A stretch of 64,000 nucleotides of DNA from Chara braunii (GCA_003427395.1 BFEA01000112.1:3049084-3113083); one strand, 5' to 3'; positions 43,823 to 57,606 are shown, counted from the stretch's first letter. Translations and numbers: made by a program. Notes: generated by a model from the sequence alone, not told the origin.

Positions 43823-45232
43823 CTAATTTGTGGGATCCATGCTCACCTCGTCTCGAGCGACAAACTTCTTCAATCTCGACCCTGACACCCAATCTTTCCA
43901 GGCAGTCTCATTCAGCTCTTCAATTTGGTATGCCCCATGCTCGCCACATCTTGTGATTCTATACGGTCCCAGTCACCGCTTGTCCAACTTTCTTGACCAC
44001 TGTTTTTCCAGAGACGAGTCGTACATCAACACAGTGTCTCCCACCTTAGGAGGCTCCTTGCTTACCCTTGCCATTTTATCCCACCTGAACTTATCTCGAG
44101 TACGGCTGTCAGCCACCCTACTCGCTGCTTCCTGAATTTTTTCCTCTATGGCGTTGATCTTACGAGCCCTCAAGTCAAGCAGTTCCTCAAATGACAAATT
44201 TATCTCGAGGTCCTGACGCCTCCAAGTTTTTAAGAAACTCTCGATAGGGAACGTCGCATGCCTACCATACCACAACGTAGCTGGCGCGTAGTTGGTGCTT
44301 CTCCTGACAGTGATGTTGTCCACGAAGAAGGCGACCCTCAGGAAGTTAGGCCACTGATTTGGCCTACCACACGTCCATTTAGTGAGGAGGTTCGTAATCG
44401 TGCTATGACCTCTTTCCACAGGTGCATTAGCTTGAGGGTGCACCTCAGTAGTATACTCTGCGATTACTCCATACCCTCTCAGCAGTTCTTTCACCTCGGC
44501 ACAAGTGAATTCGGATCCTCTGTCCATTACGAATCTGGAGACAAAAGGATAGCGGAGGTAGTACTCCTCAATGCATCGAGCCAAAGTTTCACCAGTCTTT
44601 GTGCGGATGGCTCTGCCATCTACAAAACCGGAGAGGTTGTTCCGTGCAACGAATATGCAGTTATATCCTCCTACCCCTAGCGGCATTGCCAACAAATCCA
44701 GGTGTACGACCGCCCCAACCTCACGAACATACCTTGGGTGAAGCGGCTCCCTTGGCCTAAGAGAGGAACGCTCTTGACACGGTACACAAGACTTACAATA
44801 CTTCTCGATCATGTGTCCCATGCCATCCCAGTAATACAAGTCGTGAATCTTTAAGTATGTCGCATCCGCACTCCTATGGCCACCGGTCGTCCCGTCATGA
44901 AGGGTTCCCATAACATCGATCTGATGGTTTAGGCCACAAACCACCCTTCTGGGGCTCCCCCCTTTACTTCTCATAAGCAGATGGTCGTCCCTTACCAAGA
45001 AGTTTGGCCGCATCTTGAGGACTTTCTCGCATGCATCCCTTTCTCTCATTTCACATGAAAGGAGCATTCCTAACTCCACATATATCCCGTCATACTCCTC
45101 CGTGCGAAAAGCCTCATTTATCTCTCCCTCTTCAAAATCGTCGTCCTCTCCTTTGTGGATTACATTCTCATTCTCACCTTGCCGCTGATCCCCGATCCTC
45201 GCCACCTCGTCTTGAAGCAGAGCATTTGCCAA
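43823..45232 (-). pseudogene. Integrase (gypsy type) with GPY/F
   Basis: Contains the HHCC zinc domain (HDGTTGGH then YYWDGM and CKSCVPCQ), the DDE core (HLDLLAMP; FVMDRGSEFT; PVERGH) and, past one in-frame TGA near 43,971, the GPY/F motif LGPYRITR with a C-terminal tail ending at TAG (43,823-43,825). All three catalytic acids are present. It is in the same frame as RT and RNase H, interrupted from RNase H by TAG near 45,272. Confidence 0.9.
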
Positions 45233-45271
45233 GAGGTATATCCCACCTATCGACCTCTCGTGCCCTTCTAC

Positions 45272-46180
45272 CTATTGCGCCCCATTTTCCATTGTGAGTA
45301 GGTCTTCGTGCAACTGGTATTTGTCTGCTAAGGCCAGATCCATCATCCATTGCACGTTTGGCATCCCCCACGAGCCCTCTTCGATGAAAGGCTTAAAGAC
45401 TAGGTCTGACCGTCGTACATGTCCTGGAGGCGAGAGCCACACAGGTTGCCCAGGAGTAACGTAGTTACCCACGACCATCGANCAGGAGTTGATGTGAAGT
45501 CTCACATCCTCCTCAGTGTCCAGAAACCCGTCGACTGGCGGAGTATCCTCGATCACTCCTTGATTATTTTTGTCCCAGTCGACTCGACTCAATCCGTCTG
45601 CTCTATTCTTATTTTCTGGAATTCGCTCTAATTCAAAATCGAACATCCAGATGTATGTTAACAACCTGGCGATAGTCGGGTCTAATAGAGCGAAATTCTT
45701 GAGAGAACCGGCTAGAGCAGTTGGGTCCACCCTCAACACGAACCTACTGTCGAAGAGGTAGTTTCTAAAGATCCTTAAGCAATGGAGAACCGCCAAGGTT
45801 TGGCGCTTAAACTGAGAGTAATTTCTCTCAGTTGTGTTAAGCGTGCGACTTTCAAACCTTAGCGGTCGCTCCTCTCCGTTAAGGTCTTGCTGAATCAATA
45901 CACCTCCTAGCGCAGTTGGCCCTGCATCAGTCTCTATAATAAAAGGCCTGGTCATTACCGCCGAGTGGTCCGGTACTCCCAGTACTAGACCCCCTTCTTC
46001 GAATTTCTTCTTTAGGCCCTTTATTACCAACTCCTGCTTATCTCCCCACTCCCAGTCTTGTCCTTGGCGCACAAGCTTTCGTAATTGTTCATTCTTTGCC
46101 GCAAACCCTTTTATGAAGATCCTCCAGAACCCACATGTTCCGAGGAAACTTCTTACCTCCGTAATAGTCTCGAATGGGGT
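45272..46180 (-). pseudogene. RNase H domain
   Basis: Residues of the RNase H fold: RPFIIETDAGPTALGGVLIQ (D), ESRTLNTTERNYSQF (E), LRVDPTALAGSL (D), then RIPENKNRADGLSR. One N at 45,481 changes no call. The stop at the left end (TAG) and the stop that separates it from RT (TGA near 46,181) are both single substitutions of expected codons. Confidence 0.85.
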
Positions 46181-46183
46181 TGG

Positions 46184-47104
46184 TCATTCGAGAATCTTAT
46201 TGGTTTTCTTAGCATCTGGTCGACGACCCTTCTCGTCGCACACAAACCCCAAGATAGTGGCCCCGCTCATGCAGTGCCTTGACTTTGACCCACTTGCAGT
46301 AAGGTTGTGCTCCTTTAGCAAGTCTAGGACCCTGCACAAGTCTTGCACATGGTTCAAGACAAAACGTCTAACCCCTGGCATCACCTCCTGCTCATTCTTC
46401 TCCTTAGGGCCCTTTACGGCCAAATCGTCAATGTAAGGCTGAGTAATGTGAGGGCTTACTGGCTGCATCGCCCTCACCATGTGTCACTGGACCATGGCAA
46501 CCGCATTTGTCCACCCCTGTGGTGCGACTTTCATATGAATTAACCCTCGAGGGGTATGCATCGCCGTCATCGGCCTATCAGAGGGGTAAAAAGGAAACTG
46601 GTCGTAACCAGAATATAAGTCTATGAGAGATATGATGGCTCTTCCAGCGTATGCCTCTGAAAGCGCATCTGCGTTAGGGAGACCACCTGCATCTCTCACA
46701 GTTACAGCATTCAAGCGCGGCAAATTCTGTACCCACCTCAAGGTCCCGTTTGGTTTGACGAAACAAAACCAAGGGGATGCATATGGCCCACTCGAGTAGT
46801 CTGATATGTGCGTACGAATTTTCCCATCAAGGTAGCTAACTACCTTTTCTTCATCAGCAGGATTAGGATACCGCACACCCCGCAAGTTCCATGGCTCGTG
46901 GGGAACGGTATATATCCTAATCATCGGGATTCTATCCACGTCCAGACGGCCCCGTTCATCATCATTGAAGGCATATGCAGTATGCCTTCCTCTTATGGTT
47001 TTCACCATAAGCTTCTCCTCTTGCACCGTAAGGAAGCCGGACTCCCCTATAATCAGAGTCTTTTTTTGTCTCAGGAATGATACGACATGGCCCGTTCTGT
47101 GCAT
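46184..47104 (-). pseudogene. Reverse transcriptase (gypsy type)
   Basis: Palm motifs are visible: PYASPWFCFVKPNGTLRW, SLIDLYSGYDQFPF (motif A, D), VAPQGWTNAVAMVQ (motif B) and ITQPYIDDLAVKG (motif C, catalytic DD). A TGA near 46,481 lies between motifs B and C, where Arg (CGA) is expected. A second TGA closes the frame near 46,181 in place of Trp. Catalytic residues are intact. Confidence 0.9.
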
Positions 47105-47197
47105 CCTCTCGCATCTGCCGTATCAACTCTCGTTCCTGCTCGTAATAAACTTATTGCTCCTCAGCGACGAGTACAAGAACAGGGCGGCACTTCTGAT

Positions 47198-48547
47198 CTA
47201 CCCTTTTGTACCGCCTTTGTAACCCTTGCTTGAGCCCACCCCTAAAAAAGGCCGAGTTGTACTCAGGGGTTGGGCTCCTGCCGATCCTCCTCTCTTTCCG
47301 GGCGTCCAATATACCAGCTCCACGTCTCCTTCACCCATCTGTTCCATCACCTTTTCTCTCAAGGCCTCTACGGCCTCCGGGTCCACCATCCCATAGATTG
47401 ACACTATGTCCATAGCATCGCCTATATTGGTCAGGCTAACAGTCAGTGCGTCCGGATTCCTTTCTTCTTCAAACTTATTTCCTCCTAGCCTCTTCCTTTC
47501 TTCTTCCGATTCCTCAATCGTGAAAGAGTCAGGATTGGACCAATTCCTTATACTTCGTGGCCCCGTATTTCTGCATGTGATAACCTCATAGTTGTGACAT
47601 ACCGGGTCACATAAGACGAGGAACATCATCTCATCATTCTTATTCAGTATGACGGTCTCCGTTCGGCTCAAAAAGGATCGGCCCAATAGGATGGGATGGT
47701 CGAGATCGGGCATCACAAAGAAACAGCTTCTCACTTTAACCTTGCCAATCTCCAAAACCACTCTCGATGCGGTCTCTATGAACATAGACCGACTATTCAC
47801 TCCTATTAAAACTCCATTATTGGAGCGATCAATCTTCATCCCCAAGCGTAAAACATGCTCCTCTTTTATGAGGTTCATTTTCGCTCCCGTGTCTACCACC
47901 GCGGTGTACGGCTTTCCCTTTACCATCACTTTTACGCACCCACATGCAACGGACTTCCAGTCCATCTTGGTGCCTGTCTCAGCCCACTCCCCTTCTTTAG
48001 GGATGACAGTCCTCAAACGAACGCTCGCCACCAATCGTCGGGACAAACGAGACTTTAGCTCGTCTCGCAATTTTGGAGTCGGGGCGAGGATATCTTTCAA
48101 GTTCAACAGGTCGTTATGGCCCTCGAGGAGCCTTTCGACCATCCCTTCCACGTTGAACCCTTCCTCCAACCGGACTCTATACTTCCTTCTCTTGCCCTCT
48201 TGTTCCTTACCAGCACCGACCTTTGCCTCCCTCTTCTTGGCTCTTTCTTCAGCCTTCTTGTCCTCTTCCGTCCTTAACCTTTCATCCTCATCCTCGGGAA
48301 TCTCTACTGTCTTTTTCTCACCACTCGGTCCCGGGTTGTCCTGAGTGGGCTGGCTTGAGTCGGACGCTCCCTTCGATCTAGTGCGTGCCGCCAAAGCTGC
48401 CCTTCCGGCTCTTGACGGCGGCCTGAAGGTCATCCCAAACCTAGGAATTGGCGCCGTGACAGTCACTCCGGGCAGGTTTCCAGACCCGCCTTGTGCCCCT
48501 GGGCCTGAATCGATGAGGTACACCAATGGTAACTCTTCTTTCCACAT
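47198..48547 (-). pseudogene. Protease region of Pol
   Basis: A long hydrophilic N-terminal part (GASDSSQPTQDNPG, then EEDKKAEERAKKREAK) precedes the retropepsin with VVDTGAKMNLI (active-site DTG) and PILLGRSFLSR. It ends at TAG before RT, but the frame is the same and further codons link to 47,104, with one more TGA near 47,122. Between Gag and this frame lie a stop and a frameshift (48,550-48,760). Confidence 0.85.
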
Positions 48548-48749
48548 GTTGACCTCCTCACAAAGAGTGTTAGCTTATCCTGGTACCTCCCGATTTTTGC
48601 CAGCAGGTCCTCCATTCTCTCCATTGTATCTCTTGCCCTGTCGTGGCCACCATCTTGCTCGTCGTCGTCGGATTCAACCACTATAGGCTCCTCCTTTATG
48701 GTGTCGGCCCTCAATCCTTGCTCAACCTCTTCACTTTCGCTTACCTCTT

Positions 48750-50340
48750 ATATCCTCACACCCTGACGGTCTTCTACTTCTTGCCAAATACGGAAAGCGG
48801 TCGGAGGAGTTGGTGGAGCTGGGGCACTAGCACGGCGCAGAGCTTCTTCCCTTATCCCCCCCTGGGATTCTCGGGTCTATGTACTCACCATACATGTCGA
48901 AAAAATCACCATCATAGAATGAATTTATCAGACCATCTTTTTTATCACTCTTTCGGACCTGACAGAACTTAATTGTGTGGCCCTTCTGGCCACAATGCCA
49001 ACAGATGGCATTTCTCCAATCTACCCTTCCTCTTCCATGTCCTCCACCACCTTGCTGGTCACTCTGACTCCCCGCACCGTTTCACCCGTCACTTCCTTCT
49101 CTCTGGGAGTTACTGTTCACGTTTTCTCTCCCATATTCCCCACGGCCACCATTTCCTCGCCCTCGGCCCCATCCTTGATTTTGTCCTCTTCCACCACCTT
49201 GATTCCCTTGTGATCCTTGTGGGGCCGACTGCTGAGCTTGGTTTGGCGGTGGGTTCAAGTGACTCACCTGTTGAGACTGGGGTCCCGGCCATCCACAGGA
49301 AGCCGTACTCATGGGCGCTCCGGCACATGATCCATGCGGCCCGCCCGTTGGCCATGGTGCATATGAACAGTGCCCATGCCAATGAGTGGGAAGTCCACAA
49401 CCTGGCCATGACCCACAGGGTGCTGGTGCGGCTTGATTGGACGACTCAGGGGGTGGCGCCGCTATAGCCTGCGGGGCTTGACCTTTTCCTGAGCCTTGCC
49501 CCGCTTGAGTCGTGTTCCTTGCCTTCCTTTGAGCCTTTGTCAACTTTTGTGGTTCAGGCTCCTCTTCTTCTTTTTCCTCCTCCTCTAGCACTACCACCTT
49601 CTTTTCTTTCCCTTGGGCTTGTGGCGCCGCCATAGCCTTCTTTCTTGCATCCTTCTCTGCATCGTGCTGGGCCACAGCCTCTTCTATCAATAGCTTGAAG
49701 TTGCGCCCAACACTAGCGATAGTATCCAAAGTCTTCCTTTTCTTTCTAGCCTGTTTCATCTGGAAGATGTCTACCTGGTCCAACTCTCCCTCTAGCACGC
49801 CTTCTTTTATGACACCCCAAGTCAGTTTCTTTCCTGACGCAGCTTTATTGGTTAGCGACAAGGCTTCCCAATTCTTGAAGTGCCCCAGGAAAGTGGCACA
49901 TTGTTCTTCTTCTGCCAGCCCTGGGACTTTCTTTGCCATCTTCTCAAATGTTGTGGCAAAGGCTCCTACCGAGGAGAACTCGTCTCGTCTCAACATTTTC
50001 AGGTCTTCTTTTGTGAGTAGGCCGTCCCCTAACTTGAAACGCATCTGCATCTCCTCCTTAAACCTTGCCCACTCACCATTTCCGTCGGCCGCTACTTTCA
50101 TTACCTCAGGTCTAAGCTCCCACCATACGTACCTAGGCATCAGCTTGAATTTGTCTGCCTTTGATGCCTCGCAAGTGACCCGCTCCAACAGCTCAAGCCA
50201 CTCGGACACCCTAACCCATTGAAATGGAAGATGTTAACCTTGGGCACATGAAGCCATGCCATCTCTCTTTTTTCCAAAGCCTTGACGAAGTCCTGGGGTG
50301 TAGCACCCGGGCCCCGCTCGATTCCATCGGAGTCCGGCAT
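48750..50340 (-). pseudogene. Gag with CCHC nucleocapsid
   Basis: The ATG is at 50,338-50,340 (MPDSDGIERGPGATP). A 1-nt loss near 50,214 shifts the frame, after which the capsid region is open to 49,082 (SEWLELLERV, RYVWWELRPEV, RRDEFSSVGAFATTFEKM, FLGHFKNWEALSL), followed by a Lys/Glu-rich and a Gly/Pro/Gln-rich part. A TGA at 49,082-49,084 (expected CGA) precedes the knuckle CWHCGQKGHTIKFC at 48,962-49,003. The frame matches that of Pol, so the element probably encoded one Gag-Pol polyprotein. Confidence 0.85.
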
Positions 50341-50409
50341 CTTTGTCCTTTCTCGAAACCTGTTGCGAAAAAAACGATTTCGACAAACAACCTGCCGTCA
50401 AACCTCTAA

Positions 50410-50690
50410 ATTCTCTAGTTCCGTTATTCGATCGAACATACTTTTAATAACTAAGGTAGTCTATCCGGTCTTTATATCGTAATTCCGACTCTATTATTTG
50501 AAACGAATATACACAAGGCACACTCTCAACCTTACTCGAAATCAAAAATAAATTTTGTTAGGCCACCAAAGATAGCACAATACTCATATCATCATCAAAC
50601 TTCTTCATCAAGGGTTGTCGTTTGGCCTAAATCATCAACCTGCTCTTAACCTGGGTTCGTTCACTGTGGACCCCGATAGGCAGCCGAGAT
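50410..50690. other. Untranslated leader between PBS and gag
   Basis: AT-rich sequence with no ORF of note. It corresponds to the 5' leader of the element in the minus orientation. Confidence 0.5.
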
Positions 50691-50707
50691 CCCAGGCAAC
50701 GGCGCCA
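50690..50707 (-). promoter_or_regulatory. Primer binding site
   Basis: On the minus strand TGGCGCCGTTGCCTGGGA starts two bases after the LTR end (CGACA-GG-TGGCGCC). TGGCGCCGTTGCC is a frequent PBS in plant Ty3 elements and complements a tRNA 3' end with CCA. Confidence 0.85.
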
Positions 50708-53700
50708 CCTGTCGAGCGCATCGGTCCCGCACGGGGACCCTCCCGGCCGCGTCACGCAGGATTTTGCAGAACTTTGTCGCAGAGCGTTTTTGGTCACTCC
50801 GGCCGAGTGCGCCAGCCGTACTTCTCGCGTACCCCTACAACAAGACAGGGTCACGCGAGGCACCGCTTACCTACACCTGCGGGAGCTGTCACCATCCCTT
50901 GGGTGGGCGTATCCCCGCCGAGCTACTGAACCACATGCGAAAGCTTTTCGTATGCAATTGCAGAGCTGGCCCAGCCGAGGGTGATTCTCGTTCGCTGTAA
51001 CACAGTGGGTTACGCGCGGTTGAACGCCCGAAAATCGAACCCGCATGCGAATCGATGTACTGGGGGGCTGAGGTCCCAAACGCGACTCGGCGCCGGTCGA
51101 CTAGGATGCATCACACACACCACGCGTTACACCATAACACTCACATCTACCCACACATAACAAATGGAAAAACATAAAACAAACACAACATCACAACACT
51201 CCTACTCCCTTCAGTATCCGACCCATAACTTCATGCTGCGAGAACCAGGTAGGGGCCGCGCGCTGAACTTTTGTATAAGAGTCGTGCGCGCGCATGACCT
51301 CCTCATATCGACCAGCCATATGGATATTCGCAAGCATTTGCGCTGATGGGGTACTATGTGGTACTCGTAGCCTTGCGGCCCTTGATAATCTCGAGGGTCG
51401 CATTCGACGCTCAAGTGTCGGCTGACAGGCGCGTTGAGGGGTAATCTCTCGATGCCAGACAACCGCCATGTGCGGTTGAAGACCACACCCTCTTCTGCAC
51501 CCTGTGCAGAGGGGTTGAGTAGACAGCTTCAAAGTTGTCGTGGTAGCTAAAATCAAGAGGTTTGACTTTGACGGTTACCACTGATTACAACGTCCAACCA
51601 AGAAAACTTAAAAGAGGAAACAACTGCAGATAGAAAGGGAGGATCGTCCTATTTCATCTCTCTTTCTAGCTCATAATCTGATAGCAGTCTCAAATGGAAG
51701 GTATAGGCCAACCCGCGAGATGCATGCGGATGGTGCCCAAAGCCGGACCCATAGGCAACCCGTTGTTCGAGGCGTTGGAGGCTCGTATGCGAGCCCCCAC
51801 ACATCGACTGGGATTGATATCTCGCCCCCTCGCCGTTTCGCGCTATAGAAACTCGGGTCTACTAGCCATAACGCGCCTTTCCCTTTTTTGCTTGACCCAT
51901 TACTTTCAAGTGCGGAAATCATTAAGTGTCGCGCGCGCGGGTTAACGTAAGGCAGCGCGAACACAGGACTTACGCATACCGACCAACAATGCAGATTTGC
52001 GTAAGCAATCGTCATGTCGGCGCACCATGTAGTGCCCATACCCGAGTGGCCTCGTTTAAGCCACGAGGTCACTCTCGACGCTCAGGCGTCGACTGAGGTG
52101 CACGCTAAAGGGGGCAAACCTTCAGCGAGCGCAAAAACCGGCCTGAGGGCCTTACCGTCTTCAGCACCGTGAGGTGTCCCAAGGGGTGCGAGGTAAGATG
52201 GTCCCTAGGGCAGGCAGGGATTCGGAGCGGTGATGAGTTGTCTGGCGCATCACCAGCGACACGCTAACCCTTCCGCCCGGAACTTTATCGTTCCACCAAA
52301 GCAAATTAAACAAGGAAAGAGAAAAGTGACGCTTGACGCTAGCAGAAGAAGACATGAAAACCCTGCCGGACCGAGTCGCTGGGGGTCGGTCCCTCCTTCT
52401 CGCGGCGCTTCTGTTTCCCTAGGGATGTAAGTAGGTCAGAGTTGTGCGAAGGGGTAATCCTTTCAGCCCCGAACCTAGGACCTGGGACTAACGTTCGACC
52501 ATATAAAATCAAAAAGTAAAAGAGAGCCGTAAGCGTGCAGTCGCATATCCTTGTGAGGGTTATCCGAGCGTACGCCTACTTTGACTATCAAAGAATCAGG
52601 ATAGGGAAAGTCCAATCACGATCAAACAAAGAGTTTGTATGGTAGTTCACTCTCACAACAGTTTTGTGATTTGCCCATCTCAATCCAATTCACAACCAAT
52701 CACCAAACTTTATCGAGGTTTCTCCACACATACCTGCGATCACACACAAAATTCAAACGACATCACACACACTAAGGGGGTCAACTTTTCAGCCTTCTGG
52801 AGCTCACACCCTGCCTTACGCACACAAGCCCAACCTTTTCCCCACCTTTCCACAACAAAGATACTCAGTCTTTAAAGAAATGGCCACTTATAAAGAATCT
52901 GGGTGAAAACCCAGAAAAAACAATAAAACCAGCAAGGGTTAAGGCCTTAAGTTGAGAAACAGAAGTAGTAGGAAAGTTGAGTCGTAAATCGACGAATCGG
53001 CAACCGACGTGTTATCAACGATAACAGAAGAGTAATCCTTAACAGGATTATGCTGACCAGATCAAGCCTTCAGTCGAATCACAGAGACTTGCATCACAGT
53101 ACAGGCCAAAAAGAACCACTACTACGTTTACCTCACATGGAGAGTACTTTCTAGCTCGTATCCTAGCCCCTCTATTAATCTCATGTTCAGCTTCCCTTAC
53201 TAGTGCCAAGTCACTGAGAAATTCGGCAGCATCTCCCCTGCTCGGGGTGGATTTTTCAAGTTTCTCCTAGCAGAAATTTATTCTAACACCTCGAATTCTA
53301 CGAAATTTCGGCGGCGCTTCCCGTAGGAATAGTGTCCTTTCATAATTTCTGAAAGCCCAAAAAGAACTAACTCTTTCAGATTTATAGAAATTTCGGCAGC
53401 GCTTCCCGTAGGAAAAGGAGGCTGTCAGGATTTATACAAAGCTGAAAATAGAAAGACAAAGCAAACTATACTTGAGACTAACTTCTAACGCTTACTTGGA
53501 AGGTAGAATCAGCGATAGTCTGCACGACCTCTAGATAAGAGCGTGAGCTAACACTGATCCTAACTCCTAGCAGAGTTAAGTCCTATTTTATCCCAAGCTT
53601 CTCTCCCATCATCCATCTTATCTGCCTATGGCTCCAGCACAAAGCGAGCATCTAAAACAACTAATCCTATCAAAAGATGCCCCAGAGTGAGAGCCCGCAA

Positions 53701-53804
53701 ACACACACACAAACAATCACAACGAACATCTCTCACCAACCCTCAGGTTTCTTTCAACCTCATAGTTCGTTCAAAAACCTCGTTATTCCCTTTTACAACC
53801 CCCT

Positions 53805-54790
53805 TTCCTATGGCATACGGTTAGACAAGGCCATAACCCTAGGGTATGCCTGACCTGCCTAGGTACACAAGTAAGGCACGCACATTTGGACTGCCCTAAC
53901 CCTAGGGTGTGCCCAACATAACATGAACTATACACATAAGGCATATGCCTAACTGACAACAAGCGCATAGGACTGGGCTGCCCTAACCCTAGGGTGTGCC
54001 CAGTCTGCTTTAAACAAAGTTACATACGACATCACTCTAAACCATCCCTACCCAGAGGTAGGTCTAGCTTGCTTGAACATAAGTACAAACGACAAAAAAG
54101 TTGGATCACCCTAACCCTAGTGTACGTCCAACCCACAGCACATCAGCGACAAACGCATATCACTAGGCCGCCCTAACCCTAGGGTACGCCTAGTTAGCCA
54201 TACAGTTTAAGTTACATAAGGCAATGTGATCAGGCTGCCATAACCCTAGGGTGTGCCTGATCTGCCCGAACAATTATAAGCACTGAAATGTTGGATCGCC
54301 CTAACCCTTGGGTACGTCCAACTTACATTAAACGACAAAGGCTTATCGCTAGGCCGCCCTAACCCTAGGGTACGCCTAGTTAGCCATACAACAGAAAATA
54401 GGGTACAAATACTGTCAGAGACTTTATGTTTTTTCTTCTCTTGTTAGGCAGTCAATCGGACCTTTCCAACTAGTGGAACTTCCGATTCAGCCTCATGTCT
54501 AGAAGGGGAAATAAAATCAGATTTATACCAACTCTCTGCTCCTTAGTGTTATTATGAGCATACAACTGAACCGCCCTAACCCTAGGGTACGTTCAGTCAG
54601 CCCAGTTACCTTTGTTTTACTCTTCATCTTTTTCCCTCTTCCTTAGTTCTACCTGACTTACTGACTGGCTTTCTCCACCCAGGGCGCCCGGTCTGTCAGA
54701 AATATAAGTTCAAGTTTTATACTCTGGTTTACCATTTAGTTCATGGCTCATGGTTAAGCCGCCCTAACCCTAAGGTACGGTTAGTCTTAT
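53805..54790 (-). repeat. Hairpin array, 5' LTR copy
   Basis: Same eleven positions as in the other LTR. Some arms changed: GACTGGGC/GCCCAGTC near 53,971 gained a base pair, the unit near 54,295 became GTTGGA/TCCAAC, and the unit near 54,755 lost pairing. Flanks outside the hairpins also differ. Confidence 0.8.
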
Positions 54791-56929
54791 GCCGTTGTTC
54801 CCTCAGAAAAAAACATACACCACAACTCATTAAAAGAAACATCAGGATTCTCAGCCTTCCCCACCTGGGGTGCCCATCCTCCTGTTCAGAAACCCTCAAA
54901 TAAAATAGCGGTTGATCCTATCCCACCCGGGTAGACCAGCCATGAGAACCACTCATTCAGATCAGCAAACCTCAATAAAACATAGCACTGAGCCCACATC
55001 CACCTGGAGGGGCTCAGCCTTGGGTTAACCCGGTCAAAAAGCATGCATAACGCCTTCTTCCCGCCTTCCCCCAATTCATTCCGTCTGAATTCGCTCAAAG
55101 TATCTAACTTTTCACATATATAAGTGTTTATTTAACCTTTCGCAGAGCATGTCCTGACACACATAACAAAAGTAAGAAGTAATAACCTCACATAGTATTG
55201 TTCAGATACCCAAGGATAGCAAGATAGGGGAAGGGATCACACGCGTCAGACGAGATTATACCTGAAGTTCCCTGCCTCCAGAACCCCGCCTGGGTTCCNG
55301 NAGAGCTCCCGCAATCGGTGGGGCAACCTCCCACANAGGCCTTGGCGCGGTCCTACGGGTTGCAATCCCGCCTGCCGCCTTCCTCTCGTAACCAAGAGAC
55401 TAGACTGAGACTGAGAAAGGCAGAAAAAGAAAGGTCAGACTCTCAACTCGAAGCGAGGTGCACTTTGACTCGCAGGAGAGGGCCTTGGAATCTTCAGCGC
55501 CTAAGGGCCCCGCAATGGTAGTCAATAGTCGCAGAGGAGACAATCTGACAACGGCCGATACTCTGGATGCAGCCCCCTAACAACCTTCTAAGTTACAGCA
55601 GTGACTCCGTCGTAAAGAGGAATAGCACTGTGCATAACAATGTTGTACAGCGGTGAACATCACTCTTCACTATCCTGCTTATCAGCAGGGCACCAGGCGC
55701 TCAGTGACACGCCACCGCAACAGCTCAACAAGGGTTCAACAATACCGACTGCCGCAGCATTGGCCTGGATGTAGCACAGGCCTTAGCATCTGGTCGATGA
55801 CAGCAGCTGCTCGCAGCAGTTCCAACAGTCAATCGTTTGCAGCTTTTTAGCCAAGGCCTAGTGACCACTGTATCAGCAATGTAGTCGAAGCGACAGCGGA
55901 ATGCTCAACAATGGCTCCGCAGGAAGAGGCAGTGGTCAGTTCAAAGTAGCAGCAGCCTCTCTTGAGCTCAACAGAGCAGGACAACAACTACTCGGCAGAC
56001 TTTGGCTCAGTAGGAACAAGCCTCAATGGAACAGCAACTGCAATTCAACGACTTCATGCAAAAGCTCAACTTGCTCTATATTCTCGACGCCTACTAACCT
56101 ACACAGCAAGCCCAGTGACCTCCTTGTAACTAGTTCACTTCTCTAATGTCACAGTGGCTCGAAACAGTGGATGATGCAAACACTGTAAGCCTAACATGGC
56201 ATAGAATCGACTCGATGGACCGTGGTAGGACGCAGTAAAGCTTATCCACGCTCAGAAGACACAAAGCTGATACACAACTGGCTCAACAACCTACCGTACT
56301 ACATGGCAAAAACCCTCTTTAACTTGGCATTGTACTTTGAATGCACAGGGCAGGGACAAAGTGTGGTTGCACAAACCAGCGATGTGCACAGCCTCGTGTA
56401 CTCCGAGCTCATCAGTGGAAGTATGAGAGTAGTGGTCGTGCCCGCCTACGGAGCACAGGCTACTTCCTTTTCAGCAACAGCAGCTAGTGACTAGACACAG
56501 ACAGCGGCACAACAACTCCATACACTCTCAAGTCACCGCCATATAAACGAGAATATGTCTCAGAGTGTCCGGGGACTGCAGCAGCTATGCAGTAGCAATG
56601 TGAACACGATAATGAGCGCCGGAGTCTGAATCGTGGTGATCCCTCCGCTAATCGAAACTACGCGAGTCTAGTACAGTGCACTACCGCATTTAAGCCCTCT
56701 TTCTGCGGGCGTTGTCTCGATATTAGTTCCATGGTTTAGACAAAGTAAACAGGAGTGCACAAGTGATTATCTATACATAAGATAAGTGTCTTCGTTCTCC
56801 TCTACTTCACCCTTTTTCTCTTGCAACACCTCGTTATTTTGATATCTGGCCATTATCCCGGCCGTATCCAACTGTAATGACACCTGAGCAAAAAAGAGAC
56901 TTCAGTAATGGTCGTACATATGCCAGTTA

Positions 56930-57541
56930 AGGCCTTGCTCTACTACTGGCAAGGTGTGCAAACTGAGAGCGAATCTCCCACTCGATCATGGGAAGATACT
57001 TGGACGTTAGCGACAGCAGGATAGCGGCCCCGATCCCAACCAGCGCGTATCAGTTGAGGATGAAGCCTTGACTGCAGATGATGACCAGCACTACCACCCT
57101 GACGGTTATGACCTGAGCTGCGACCATGATAGTCGTGATCACGTCGGCGAGCCACACTCTACTACTCACCAAACATGCAGAATGAGAATGAATCCTCCGC
57201 TAGAAGGTGGAAACATTCACTGCTCCCGTGTCGCCTGACGAAGATGCAGATGAATCATTCGCTAGAAGATGGGAAGATACACACCATGTCACATCCAGGT
57301 ACGTGCTCTCCTCCTACTCCTTTCTTTTCTTCCTCCGCCTGTCTCGATTCTTTCCCACGCCGCTTAACGACGCTCTCGTTCGTCTTCTTGGCACCACACG
57401 TTCATTCACCGAACCTACAAAAACAGGACTGAACCTGCCACAGGAAGAAGGGCAGATACATATGCCGCTGCCACTCCTCCTTCGTGCACTTGACTCTCTG
57501 TCCACTTCGGCATTGCCAACATCCGAGGTAAGCGCATTGGC

Positions 57542-57606
<65 letters not shown>

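Noticed and set aside
18354-50340. TGA read as a sense codon
   Set aside because: TAG and TAA stops and frameshifts occur in the same ORFs, and the KDZ-like exon 12,404-12,793 shows no internal TGA. Decay is simpler.
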